From the NCBI GenBank assembly GCA_023480825.1, contig JAMCWQ010000098.1:1-43615 (forward strand): a stretch of 43,615 bases of DNA, given 5' to 3'. The notes beneath the pieces were generated by a model. It saw nothing but the letters and a program-made list of their open reading frames with translations, ran no database searches and had not been told where the DNA came from. This stretch comes from Chloroflexota bacterium (GTDB taxonomy: Bacteria; Chloroflexota; Chloroflexia; JAMCWQ01). Shown one piece after another: positions 23,962 through 32,607 of this stretch. Within the stretch, counting starts at the first letter, position 1; each line of letters begins with the position of its first letter. A program made the translations under genes and the position numbers.

Positions 23962-26900
23962 TCAGACCAGCCCTTCGCTACAGACGATCTTCGGTGTGGC
24001 CTTGCTCGATTCGCCGTTCTGGTGGCGGACCCAGTCCTTCATGTTGTGCTGCAGGTAAAGGTTCTTCAGGTGCTCGTATAGAGCTTCGCCGTTCACCCCG
24101 TTTCGCCGCAGGAGATTCAGCTCCTTCTTGACGGCTTCGGTTGGGGATGCCCGCAGCGCTTGGTCCAGCAGGTTGATCATCTCCTTGCGGGCCTCGTCGT
24201 CCTCATTGGCGTACATTATGTGGAGTTCGCGCAGGACGTATTTCTGGCCTGAGGTGTGGGAGACGCTGAAGGACTTGTCATTCTGCCGCTGCTGCACGTC
24301 CGCATCGAAGGCGTGCTTCACCTTCATCACCGCCGCGTTGTAGCCGCCGGGCCGCGGCTCGCTGGGCGTGTAAGGCCCGCACTTGATCGTCCCCAGCACC
24401 CTGGGTATATCCTCGGAAACGATCTCGCCGCTTTCCCCTACCAGGTACATCTTCAGGTACCTATCCGCCTGGCAGAAGACGAACATGCCCTTTTGGCTGG
24501 AGTACTTCGCCGAGCGGATGCCGTCCCGTAGGCCGGCGATGCGGGCGTATTCTTCGGGGTGGTCCCGCCTCAGCTCGCGCATTATCTCCTCGGCCTCGTT
24601 GAGGTCCAGGAAGTCCGCCTCATCCTCCCACATGCTGAGCTGGCCGCCGTTCTTCTTTTCGTAGATAGCGTACATCACCTCTTCATTCAGCCGCTCGCTG
24701 ACGTCGAGTATTTTCGCATCCTCCCCGATGGTGTCATGAATCTCTTGGATGCGGTTGTGCAGCTTCTCGTGCAGGTGCAGGTTCTGCTCGATGCCCAGCT
24801 CTGGCAGGAAGTTGAACCCGTACACCACTTCGTTCTCCGTTCCAATGCGGTCGATGCGGCCGAAGCGCTGGATCAGCCGGACGGGGTTCCAGTGCAAGTC
24901 GTAGTTCACAATCTTGTCGCAGTCCTGCATGTTGAGGCCCTCGGCCAGCACGTCGGTAGCGATTACCGTGTTCAGCTCCGGGCCGGGGTAGAACTCCCGA
25001 ATCTCGGCGTTGGCTTTGGGAGCGAAGCGGGCGACCACGCGGTCCTTGCTCTTCTCCCCACTGAAGATCACGTCGATGTCCTCTCTCTTGCCGTCCGGGT
25101 TCAGGTTATCGTAGAGGTAGCGGGCGGTGTCAGCGTACTCCGTGAAGATCAGCCGCTTGCCATCCTTCAGCGGCGATTGGGCCAGCCATTTCTTCAGGGT
25201 CTGAAGCTTGTCGTCCGCCTGCGGCGTTATGGGCTGGACCAGAGCGAACATTTCCTTGTAAAGCCGGATGTCCTGCTCGATATGGGCGCGGAGCCGCTCG
25301 ACGTCGAAATCTTCGATCCGGTACTTGCCGGACACTTCCGCCAGAGCATCCAAGAGGTCCGTTTGGTCATCGAAATCGGACTCGTACAGTATCATTTGCG
25401 CTTCTTCGCCGGCCGGGACGATGCCGGCATCGAGGGCCGCCACGAACTTCTCGTGAATGGCTTGCTGGCGGAGGACGGTTTCGCGGAAGGCGTAGACGCT
25501 GGATTCGAACCGCTTGAACAGGAGGATGCGGATCAGCCCCCGCAGGTTGAATCCGGCCCGCTGCAGACCGGCGTAGGGCTCCTTCTTGCGCTTGTCCGGC
25601 AGGACGTAGTTGTAGAGACCGTAGCGGGCGTAGGTCAGCTCATTCGGGGCGAAGTTGTTCGCAGCGTTTTGCCGCTCTTTGCCCATGTACGCCCGCAATT
25701 GCCGGTATATCCCCTGGTAGGTGCTTTCGATGCTGTATTCGATGGTCTCCAGCCGGCGGGCGGGGAAGAACTGGTGCTTGCCGCCGACCTCCACGTAGGC
25801 CTTCTTCTTGCCGGAGAGGTAATCATCGAAATCCGCTTCGGTCAGGTCCTTGTGAGTGCCGGCGTCTTTGCCGTACCAGCGCAGTATGTGGTTGCGGGTG
25901 CGGCGGATCAGGACGTTGGCCAGAAGGTCCGGCAGCTTGCGCTGTCCCTGCTCGATGAGCTTGAAGTACTCCTTTAGGTCTGCCGGCGAGATGGGCAGGT
26001 CCGTCTTGTCTTCGGGATGAAAGAGCTTCATCTGGTTGTAGACATCCAACGCCGACTTGTTCCGCGGCGTCGCGGTGAGGAAGCAGCATTTCTTGTCGCC
26101 GGCGCTCAGGAATTCCTGCAAAAGCTTGTAGCGCTGCGTGTCCTTATGGCGGAAGTTGTGGCTTTCGTCCACCAGCACGAAATCGCGGTCCCGGTACTTC
26201 TCAGTCCACAGGATGTTGGAGCCATCACCTTCCTGCAGATAGCCCATGGAGAGGACGCGGGCATGCAAATCGTAGCGCTCGTCATAGCGCTCCCACATGT
26301 TCACCAGCGGCGGGGGGCAGATGATGAGCGGGCGGGCCCGGCTGATCCGCTCGAAATGCTTCACGATGGCCGCGCCGATGTAGCTCTTGCCCAGACCGAC
26401 AACGTCGGCAATGAAGACGCCGCCGTAGTCCCGGATGATGCCCACCGCCTGCTTCACGGCCACCTTTTGGAACTCGGCCAGCTTGCGGGTGATCTCGTCG
26501 TCCCAGAGGATCTCCGGTTTGTCCGTGCCCTCGATCCGGTCATGGACGAGAGTGTAGAGCGTCTTCATGTAGATGTCGTACGGTGTCACCGGGGCCATCG
26601 CCCACGATTCCCGCATCTCGTACATCAGGGACTCGTCGAAATCCTGAGCATCGTTCCACAGCTCGTCGAACCAGCGGCAAAGCTCGTAGTAGTTGTCATT
26701 GCCGTGGACCACGACGTTCATCTCCGTGTTGTGGCTGAGGCCGGAAAGGGAAAGGTTCGAGGAGCCGACCACGGCGATGCCCTTTTCATCCCGCTGGAGC
26801 ACATTGCCGAAGAGGTCGTAGACGGGGCCGTAGCCGAAGATGTAGGCTTTGGCGTGCATGCGCCCCTTCGTATAGACGCGGACTTTGAGCCGCTTCTCGG

Positions 26901-27285
26901 CGATCAGGTCGGCTAGGGTCTTCACGAGCGACTCGTTGGCGTCCGTCTGGTCCATGAGGGCGATGGAGCCGGATACCTTGCCGGCCGCCTCTCCGGCCAG
27001 GCGCTTCTGGTCCGTGCGCTTCTGGTAGAGTTGCTCTTCCAGCTCTTTCCCGGCATCGTCCAGCCGCAGATGCCTGGCAGCCAGTTGGTCGATAGTCTCG
27101 TGGTCAGTGGTATTGCCGATGAGCAGCCGGACCTCTTTCAGCCGCTGAAGCTGGGCGGCGATGCCCTCGAAGCCGGAGAGGAAGAAATAACCGACCGCAA
27201 ACCGCGCCTGCTCGGAGGAGTCCAGATACAGGTTTATCCGGTCCAAGAGCTTCTCGTTGCGATTGTCGATGATGTCGTGGGCCAT
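23962..27285 (-). CDS. PLD-nuclease/SNF2-type helicase (defence system motor)
   Basis: A 1107-residue two-part protein. Residues 1-230 form a phospholipase-D-like domain with one HxK motif (H144, K146 in RMHAKAYIFGYG) followed by VVGSSNLSLSGL. Residues about 270-860 form an SF2/SNF2 helicase: GLGKS (K300), DESH (D373-H376), LTATPRN, FTEYADTARYLYDNL, ATDVLAEGLNMQ, QRFGRIDRIG (from Q806). A C-terminal region of about 250 residues has no motif I recognise. PLD-helicase fusions of this type sit beside Eco57I-like methylases in defence islands. The predicted role is ATP-driven tracking and single-HKD (dimeric) cleavage of unmodified DNA. The ribosome site AGGAGAA lies 8 bases before the ATG. Last gene of the operon. 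Confidence 0.88.
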   Translation of the reverse strand: MAHDIIDNRNEKLLDRINLYLDSSEQARFAVGYFFLSGFEGIAAQLQRLKEVRLLIGNTTDHETIDQLAARHLRLDDAGKELEEQLYQKRTDQKRLAGEAAGKVSGSIALMDQTDANESLVKTLADLIAEKRLKVRVYTKGRMHAKAYIFGYGPVYDLFGNVLQRDEKGIAVVGSSNLSLSGLSHNTEMNVVVHGNDNYYELCRWFDELWNDAQDFDESLMYEMRESWAMAPVTPYDIYMKTLYTLVHDRIEGTDKPEILWDDEITRKLAEFQKVAVKQAVGIIRDYGGVFIADVVGLGKSYIGAAIVKHFERISRARPLIICPPPLVNMWERYDERYDLHARVLSMGYLQEGDGSNILWTEKYRDRDFVLVDESHNFRHKDTQRYKLLQEFLSAGDKKCCFLTATPRNKSALDVYNQMKLFHPEDKTDLPISPADLKEYFKLIEQGQRKLPDLLANVLIRRTRNHILRWYGKDAGTHKDLTEADFDDYLSGKKKAYVEVGGKHQFFPARRLETIEYSIESTYQGIYRQLRAYMGKERQNAANNFAPNELTYARYGLYNYVLPDKRKKEPYAGLQRAGFNLRGLIRILLFKRFESSVYAFRETVLRQQAIHEKFVAALDAGIVPAGEEAQMILYESDFDDQTDLLDALAEVSGKYRIEDFDVERLRAHIEQDIRLYKEMFALVQPITPQADDKLQTLKKWLAQSPLKDGKRLIFTEYADTARYLYDNLNPDGKREDIDVIFSGEKSKDRVVARFAPKANAEIREFYPGPELNTVIATDVLAEGLNMQDCDKIVNYDLHWNPVRLIQRFGRIDRIGTENEVVYGFNFLPELGIEQNLHLHEKLHNRIQEIHDTIGEDAKILDVSERLNEEVMYAIYEKKNGGQLSMWEDEADFLDLNEAEEIMRELRRDHPEEYARIAGLRDGIRSAKYSSQKGMFVFCQADRYLKMYLVGESGEIVSEDIPRVLGTIKCGPYTPSEPRPGGYNAAVMKVKHAFDADVQQRQNDKSFSVSHTSGQKYVLRELHIMYANEDDEARKEMINLLDQALRASPTEAVKKELNLLRRNGVNGEALYEHLKNLYLQHNMKDWVRHQNGESSKATPKIVCSEGLV

Positions 27286-27352
27286 AAAAGTTCTCCTAGG
27301 AGTCGATTTGCGGATGAGCCTTCGGCCTTACAAAATAACCTTGATATCCATA

Positions 27353-28303
27353 TCAGAAACCTGGAAAGCGCTGCTGGCCCGATATTCTCTCATGGAACAG
27401 TAATGGTCTGTTCTTGTAACAGCCAGACAGCGCCCTAGCAAAGGGATCACCCAACTGTGTGAGCGTAAGCTCTTCTTTCGGGAAGAAGATCACTGAAAGT
27501 CTGTTGGCGTGATTGAACCGGCTATTAGGATTGTTGCACTGACGATAGTCAACAAGGTGCTGGAGTAAAGGCAATAATTTCTGCGCCACCTCACAGCATC
27601 CGAGTTTTGTGCTGCTGTCGTCCAAGCATTGACGGAATCCACCCAAGATCACATCGCATAATTGTATGAAGTGGCTGTCTAGTGGATAAGTGCACTCGAG
27701 TTGGTGATCGGAATCTATGAATTCAATCCTGTCTGTCGGAAATACCAGATCAGGTTGGCTAGAGTTAAGCCTCCAGATAGTGTGCCAATCGAAAAGGGGG
27801 TGCCTGCTCATGTCATCTTTGTCGTGAAACACGTGCGTTACGACAGCCCGCCCCCGGAAAGAAATTTTCATAGCACCGGTCGTAAGAGCCCGAAAGAACC
27901 GATTGTACGCATTCTTCTTTTTCATTTTTCCGGGCCCGAATGCTTCCCATTGGAGTTTATTGGTATTAAATCCGAACATGTGGAAATGAAACATATTGGT
28001 GAAGTCGGTCATGACTCTCTGGGCCCAAAGGGAAGCTAACTTGGTTTTCATACCGAACTGTCGATCATTGGAAGACACACCTAGTTCCTTATAGTGCACC
28101 TCATTTGAGTAAGAGGCAGCCTGTCTATCGCTGTTCAGTAGAGATATGGCGGATTGATACTTATCTTCTGGGATAGCCAGAAGGCCAATGTACGTCCAAT
28201 TCTCTCCGAGGCTGTTCTTGGAGTCGTAAGAACCATCAACGTAAAGACGGACTCTGGGTGGCTGATAATCAGAACGATACTGACCGTCTATACCAAGCTG
28301 CAT
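27353..28303 (-). CDS. DUF3800-like RNase-H-fold protein in a methylase-helicase operon
   Basis: 316 residues. The N-terminal VRLYVDGSYDS, followed by YIGLLAIPEDKY, resembles the DUF3800 opening 'iyiDESG...vgg'. The C-terminal RIEFIDSDHQLEC...LDSHFIQLCDVILGGFRQ matches the DUF3800 'DS....iQlaDlilG' end, so the acidic residues of an RNase-H-like active site appear kept. The gene is markedly AT-richer than its neighbours (lines 27901-28020 are about 40 % G+C against about 60 %), a sign of separate origin. The ATG follows the methylase stop by one base, so translation is coupled. DUF3800 proteins are frequent in defence islands; the substrate is unknown. Confidence 0.7.
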   Translation of the reverse strand: MQLGIDGQYRSDYQPPRVRLYVDGSYDSKNSLGENWTYIGLLAIPEDKYQSAISLLNSDRQAASYSNEVHYKELGVSSNDRQFGMKTKLASLWAQRVMTDFTNMFHFHMFGFNTNKLQWEAFGPGKMKKKNAYNRFFRALTTGAMKISFRGRAVVTHVFHDKDDMSRHPLFDWHTIWRLNSSQPDLVFPTDRIEFIDSDHQLECTYPLDSHFIQLCDVILGGFRQCLDDSSTKLGCCEVAQKLLPLLQHLVDYRQCNNPNSRFNHANRLSVIFFPKEELTLTQLGDPFARALSGCYKNRPLLFHERISGQQRFPGF

Positions 28304-28304
28304 A

Positions 28305-31300
28305 CTATTTGGACTCCATCTTGCCCGAGGCCAAGTCGCGTACCGAGATTCCGTAGAGACGAGCTACTCGCTCGTCAATTTCGAGTTCAAGTGCCTTACG
28401 GTCTGGGCAACTGGGCTGGGCGCACTTGATGGCAAGAGCAGAGATTCCCAGTCGATCGTGTTCGCCAGCGATCGGGATAGGCAGGCTGCGGAAATTCGCC
28501 CACTGGAGCATTACTCTTCCACCCTTACCTTCATCTCCTAGAACTGCACAAATAGACTTTGCGTACAGCCACGCGAGATCAGAATTTAGTACCCCCAACA
28601 AATACGGGTCGTCCAAATTTACTAGAAACACCTTGTTGTTCAAATAGAGTCCTTGATCATCCAAGGCAAATCGCGGCTCCTTGCAGATCTCGGGGTATAC
28701 GATCTTCGGCCCTTCAAATGCATCGTAGTATGCACACGCCCGCAACTCCCACCAATGCTCTCCCTGGTCTTGGCGGTTCTCCAATTCCTTTTGCCACTGC
28801 TTCAAGTGAGCAAAGATGGCCGGGTACCGCTTGATGTCGACGCCGATTTTGGTGACAATTAGCCAGCGGTCCCGGTCCTCTACTCGCCATTTCCGGATAT
28901 CGTCTCCCACGGCTAGTGGCTTAATGATCTCTGAGCTCTTGGGGTCTTGGGCAATCAATTCGCTACGCTTGGCACCATCGATCACAAAAGCGGTATTGAA
29001 GCCGGTGAGAATTCCTCGATAGATTTGCCCGTTGACGTACTCCCCAAGAGAAATGGTGCCCGCTTCCATCCGGCGGAGGATGTTCGCGGAATGTGCATCT
29101 GCCAAGGTCCATTTGTGGCCGGAGATGGCGTTGGGCGGAAGAGCTTGACCGTTCTCTTTAACCAGTGCCAGCACGTCCGGGTAAGGCTCGGCAAGCGATT
29201 TGACTTGCGTGAAAACTTGGCTCTCCTCGTGTTGTCCCTTTCGGGCCACGAAGATCATTGGAAAGGTCGCGGCATTCTGGAATACCGGGAGTTCGCCGAA
29301 GTCAGTTATGCTGCGCACGTCGCAATGCTCTGCCACGTACTTCCGCAGGTTCGCCCCGTAGCCCGCCCGGAACCACTTGTTGGACGAGATGAAGGCCAGC
29401 ATGCCGTCAGCCCGAAGCATCTCGATGGCCCTGGTATAGAAGTAGCAATAGAGGTCCGCGGTACCGCAGTAGACCTCAGGATAAAACCTCTTCAGATCGG
29501 GCTTGATGTCCTTGATCAGCTCTTGACGCACGTATGGGGGATTGGCAACCACGATATCGAAGCCCCCGCTACCGAATCCATCTTTCTCACTGTCCTTGAA
29601 GACCTCAGCGAATTCCACAGGCCAATCAAATCCGGGGAAGGACTGGCCCACATGCGTGAGATGAGCTATGTCGGCTCTAAGTTGTGCCGCCTCTTTGCGG
29701 AGCGCCCTCTTCTCCTCGCCGTGGGCCACCAAGAACGATTGCTTGAGTGTCGAGTATCTTTCGACAAGATGATCCCGCATGGAGAGGTACTCCCCGTCTT
29801 TCCTCTCAGGGCTTGGCGACAGAATGCTATCGCCCGGTTCGATCTTGAAGTCGAGGTTCGGGAGGGGCTCAGGTTTAGGCCCATCGAAATCAACGGCCAG
29901 AGAAAGCCACAGGCGTAGGCGGGCGATATTGACGGCGAAGGGGTCTATGTCCACCCCATAAAGGTTTTGCTGGATGATTTCCAGCTTGCGGTTATAGGTC
30001 GATATGGGGTCGAGGTTCTTGACGGCAAACAGTGAGGCGCGGAGGTCGAGAAGCTCATGCAGCATGCCCAGCAGGTAGGCGCCACTGCCGCAGGCCGGGT
30101 CACACACTTTCACGTCCCGGAGTACTTGCAACACCGCCTCCGGGTCCCGCAGGCCGGCGGGATCATGTTCGTCGACGAACCTCTCAATATTTTCCTCATT
30201 CTCACTGGGGAGGGCCGACTGCAAGTAGCCTTTCAGCACCTCACGGCACATAAAGGAGACTATCGGCTTTGGGGTGTAGTAACTGCCGGTGTCGTGCCTG
30301 CCGGTGACAAGCTCCTCGAAGACCTTGCCGAGCATCTCTGGATCGACGGCGACCTCGATGTCCAGTGGGGTGCTTTCTGTCACTGTGAAGTTGAACCGGT
30401 CGAACAGGTCGGTCAGAATATCGCGAATGGCCTCATCCGGTATCATCACATCCGGGTTCTCGTCGTCCACGTGCAACTCAAATAGGCCGCCGTTCAAGTA
30501 TGGTACTTCACCGACCAGGTTATTCAGCACCCCGTCCGAGCGAATGCCGATGACATCCACCTCGTGCTTTGTGTTCAGCGCGGCGAAGAAGAGCGGCTTC
30601 AGACGGTCGCGGTAGAAGTTGTCTTCGTCCGGCATGCTCCTGCGGTAATCTTTCCATAGAGAAGACAGGTAGCCGGTTTGCCCTTGATACCTCAACCATC
30701 CCTTCTTCTCAACAAAGGCCAGGAACATGAGGCGGTTGAACAGGCGCTGGGTGAACAGCCGCTTCCGATCGCTATCGCTGAACCCCGAAATGAGCTTTTC
30801 GGCTTTCGCGAAGACGCGAGCATATTCCTCGAAGAACTTCTTGGTGACCTTCTCGACATCAAATGCCGTGTCCACCGCCTTGCGAATCTCGGTGATGGGC
30901 ACGCCGAATAGTCCCGGCTGCATCTTGTCCAGATCGAGCAGTGAGATGCGCTCGGCGGCGGTGCGGAGGCGCTCTTCCCTGCCCACGGTGATCCGGCGGA
31001 TGACATGGCGCTTGGCCGTTTTGGTATCCGGCTTGACGTTGACGAAGTGCCAGCGCTCCTGCGCCTTGTCGGAGAAGACGAAGAGCGAATCCGGGTGGCT
31101 CTGGATGAGCTTGTTGATCAGCAGGCGCTCCGGGCTCAGCAAGAGCTTGTCGGATGCCAGATGCAGGTAGATGATCTGGAATCCTTCGTAGAAGGACTGC
31201 CCATCACCGGCCGCAGCGAATAGCAGGGGCGGCCCGGCCAGGCTGCCACGGAGGTCATGGCCCCAGCCGGCCATCGAGATAGGCTCATTCACCCGGTCGT

Positions 31301-31397
31301 AGTTCAGGTACTCCCAGAAGAGCTTCTTCAGCGGCTCGAGGCCGGTGAATTCGTGGAGGATTTGCCAGACTTCTTTCTTAGGCTCGATGTCCTGCAT
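28305..31397 (-). CDS. Eco57I-type N6-adenine DNA methylase with TaqI-like specificity domain
   Basis: 1030 residues. The N-terminal 400 form an Eco57I/PglX-like helical and accessory region. Then SAM-binding motif I, DPACGSGAYLLG (from D433), and catalytic NPPY (619-622), place it in the gamma-class adenine methyltransferases. VDIDPFAVNIARLRLWLS lies between. The C-terminal 350 residues resemble a TaqI-like target recognition domain (NLDDPYLLGVLNSDLAWLY...GDEGKGGRVMLQWANFRSLPIP) and are visibly lower in G+C than the catalytic half, as expected of exchangeable specificity regions. No nuclease motif is obvious in the N-terminus, so cleavage may come from the PLD-helicase. The ribosome site GGAGGGCGGG precedes the ATG. 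Confidence 0.9.
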   Translation of the reverse strand: MQDIEPKKEVWQILHEFTGLEPLKKLFWEYLNYDRVNEPISMAGWGHDLRGSLAGPPLLFAAAGDGQSFYEGFQIIYLHLASDKLLLSPERLLINKLIQSHPDSLFVFSDKAQERWHFVNVKPDTKTAKRHVIRRITVGREERLRTAAERISLLDLDKMQPGLFGVPITEIRKAVDTAFDVEKVTKKFFEEYARVFAKAEKLISGFSDSDRKRLFTQRLFNRLMFLAFVEKKGWLRYQGQTGYLSSLWKDYRRSMPDEDNFYRDRLKPLFFAALNTKHEVDVIGIRSDGVLNNLVGEVPYLNGGLFELHVDDENPDVMIPDEAIRDILTDLFDRFNFTVTESTPLDIEVAVDPEMLGKVFEELVTGRHDTGSYYTPKPIVSFMCREVLKGYLQSALPSENEENIERFVDEHDPAGLRDPEAVLQVLRDVKVCDPACGSGAYLLGMLHELLDLRASLFAVKNLDPISTYNRKLEIIQQNLYGVDIDPFAVNIARLRLWLSLAVDFDGPKPEPLPNLDFKIEPGDSILSPSPERKDGEYLSMRDHLVERYSTLKQSFLVAHGEEKRALRKEAAQLRADIAHLTHVGQSFPGFDWPVEFAEVFKDSEKDGFGSGGFDIVVANPPYVRQELIKDIKPDLKRFYPEVYCGTADLYCYFYTRAIEMLRADGMLAFISSNKWFRAGYGANLRKYVAEHCDVRSITDFGELPVFQNAATFPMIFVARKGQHEESQVFTQVKSLAEPYPDVLALVKENGQALPPNAISGHKWTLADAHSANILRRMEAGTISLGEYVNGQIYRGILTGFNTAFVIDGAKRSELIAQDPKSSEIIKPLAVGDDIRKWRVEDRDRWLIVTKIGVDIKRYPAIFAHLKQWQKELENRQDQGEHWWELRACAYYDAFEGPKIVYPEICKEPRFALDDQGLYLNNKVFLVNLDDPYLLGVLNSDLAWLYAKSICAVLGDEGKGGRVMLQWANFRSLPIPIAGEHDRLGISALAIKCAQPSCPDRKALELEIDERVARLYGISVRDLASGKMESK

Positions 31398-31422
31398 TCC
31401 CGCCCTCCTGCCGGTCTGTTGC

Positions 31423-31578
31423 TTAGTCTTCGGTGAAGCCGAGTTCTCTCAACAAATACTGCACCCGCTCATAGACGTCTCTCTGACGTAGTGCCCTGTC
31501 TTCAGGGGCGGTTAGCTCTTCGAAATCGGTTAAAACAACGGCGATCAAAGCCTCTTTCACTGAAATAGCGATTTTCAC
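31423..31578 (-). CDS. Small 51-aa leader ORF of the defence operon
   Basis: Too short for standard ORF lists. Frame from a GTG at 31578 (or GTG at 31560) to TAA at 31423-31425, 25 bases before the methylase ATG. The peptide starts VKIAISVKEALIAVVLTDFE and ends RVQYLLRELGFTED, acidic and helix-forming, with third-position bias. No Shine-Dalgarno precedes either start, and the start codons lie in the palindromic operator region (31555-31608). Possible roles: controller or antitoxin-like partner, or translated leader. Family not recognised. Confidence 0.5.
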   Translation of the reverse strand: MKIAISVKEALIAVVLTDFEELTAPEDRALRQRDVYERVQYLLRELGFTED

Positions 31579-31608
31579 CAATTGGTGAAAGTGCGATTAA
31601 TAGTGAAA
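31555..31608. promoter_or_regulatory. Operator-like cluster of TTTCAC/GTGAAA sites before the defence operon
   Basis: A perfect 18-bp palindrome, TTTCACCAATTGGTGAAA, spans 31573-31590. On one side is TTTCACTGAAA (31555-31565) and on the other GTGAAA (31603-31608). Repeated half-sites around the start of an operon are typical of an autoregulating repressor or a restriction-modification controller protein; no such regulator is recognised nearby. Confidence 0.5.
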
Positions 31609-31618
31609 ATATCGGCTG

Positions 31619-32326
31619 CTATGGATGGTGTCCGGGTATACATTGGGCCTCAGTGACTCTCACAACCTGGTACCGGAATCTGCCCCGCGACTCGCGGCCC
31701 ACCTGCGAATAGTCATGCCAATCCATTTTGTACGCGCCTCGAAGGACAATCGGCTTTTCTCGGTTCTTCTTTGTACCGGGACCACAATTCGGCCCCCAAT
31801 CGAGCTTGCCGCTTATGGTCCGGCTCGTGTGCAGACGGAAGTCGAGATCGATGGCTACCTCCCGCCCGGAGTCGGTCCAGTACATTGAGTCGTTGGTCAG
31901 CCATATTGCACAGCCGGTGATGTCGTTCCGCCCCTCTACGACACGCTCCAATCTCTCCACATCCTTAAGGAAGTCATACCGTCCGGGCGGGTTGGCGCCA
32001 TGGTTCAGCAACTCAAACGTCTCGCCGGCCACCACAAACCTTGCTCCCCTGGTCTTGTATTTGAGCTCGATAGCTAGGGACTCCTTGCCGTCTGAGGCCC
32101 ATATGTCCAGGTAGATACGATCGGAAAGGTGAGCCGGCTTGTATTCCAGACGCATGGCACAGTCCGGCCATGCTCGATGTATCTCCCAGGCAAGCGCGTG
32201 CTGGAAATCTGCTTCGGAGCAGAAGACAGGCCGCGTTGTAGCGAGTTGCGTCATGGCTTGGTCTGGATCAATCAAGTCCGCCCACCTCCAGAAAGATCGC
32301 ACCGCTGGCCGCCGGGGAATTGACAA
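31619..32326 (-). CDS. PD-(D/E)XK nuclease-like protein at the head of the defence island
   Basis: 235 residues from TTG 32326 (ATG at 32254, MTQLATTRP, is the main alternative; neither has a clear ribosome site). Visible order: VFCSEADFQHALAWEI (Glu helix), RIYLDIWASDGKESLAIELKYKT (D...ExK, the restriction-fold core), then GRYDFLKDVERLERVV and GCAIWLTND. This matches small restriction-endonuclease-like proteins of unknown target. It ends just upstream of the operator region of the methylase operon, in the same orientation, so it may be the cleavage subunit or an independent nuclease. Confidence 0.65.
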   Translation of the reverse strand: MSIPRRPAVRSFWRWADLIDPDQAMTQLATTRPVFCSEADFQHALAWEIHRAWPDCAMRLEYKPAHLSDRIYLDIWASDGKESLAIELKYKTRGARFVVAGETFELLNHGANPPGRYDFLKDVERLERVVEGRNDITGCAIWLTNDSMYWTDSGREVAIDLDFRLHTSRTISGKLDWGPNCGPGTKKNREKPIVLRGAYKMDWHDYSQVGRESRGRFRYQVVRVTEAQCIPGHHP

Positions 32327-32392
32327 TAGGGCATCGCAAAGGACAGTTCCATTTTAGACCGCTTGTCAAGTGGCGGACACCTTTACACATTC

Positions 32393-32409
32393 TTGGCACG
32401 CTGCTTGCA
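32393..32409 (+). promoter_or_regulatory. Sigma-54-like -24/-12 element upstream of the multicopper oxidase
   Basis: TTGGCACG with TGGCACG at 32394-32400, CTGC, TTGCA at 32405-32409: exact match to TGGCACG-N4-TTGCA. It lies 199 bases before the ATG, leaving a leader of roughly 185 bases. It shares ATTCTTGGCAC...CTTGC with the element before mCpol. Confidence 0.6.
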
Positions 32410-32607
32410 TAAGGGAACCGTCAACCACGGGAAATTCCACGAAGGAATCCACCGGGACTGTTCGGTTCTTCACATTGTAGGCCGGTCTGGGTTGTCAGCA
32501 TGACAGGAAGGAGGGTGTCCTTAGCAGAGCCATCTCAATTTTCTCCAGTCGTCTGAAAGCAATCTGTTTCGTACGTTCAACCGTCTTAGCCCGAGGAGGA
32601 AAGCGCT

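Noticed and set aside
24559-25977. A 472-codon open frame on the plus strand
   Set aside because: It is the antisense shadow of the PLD-SNF2 helicase, which has clear motifs on the other strand; the high G+C of third positions keeps the frame open.
23962-31397. DISARM or BREX annotation for the island
   Set aside because: The signature genes (drmA/drmB; pglZ, brxC, brxL) are missing; only the methylase and PLD/helicase themes are shared.
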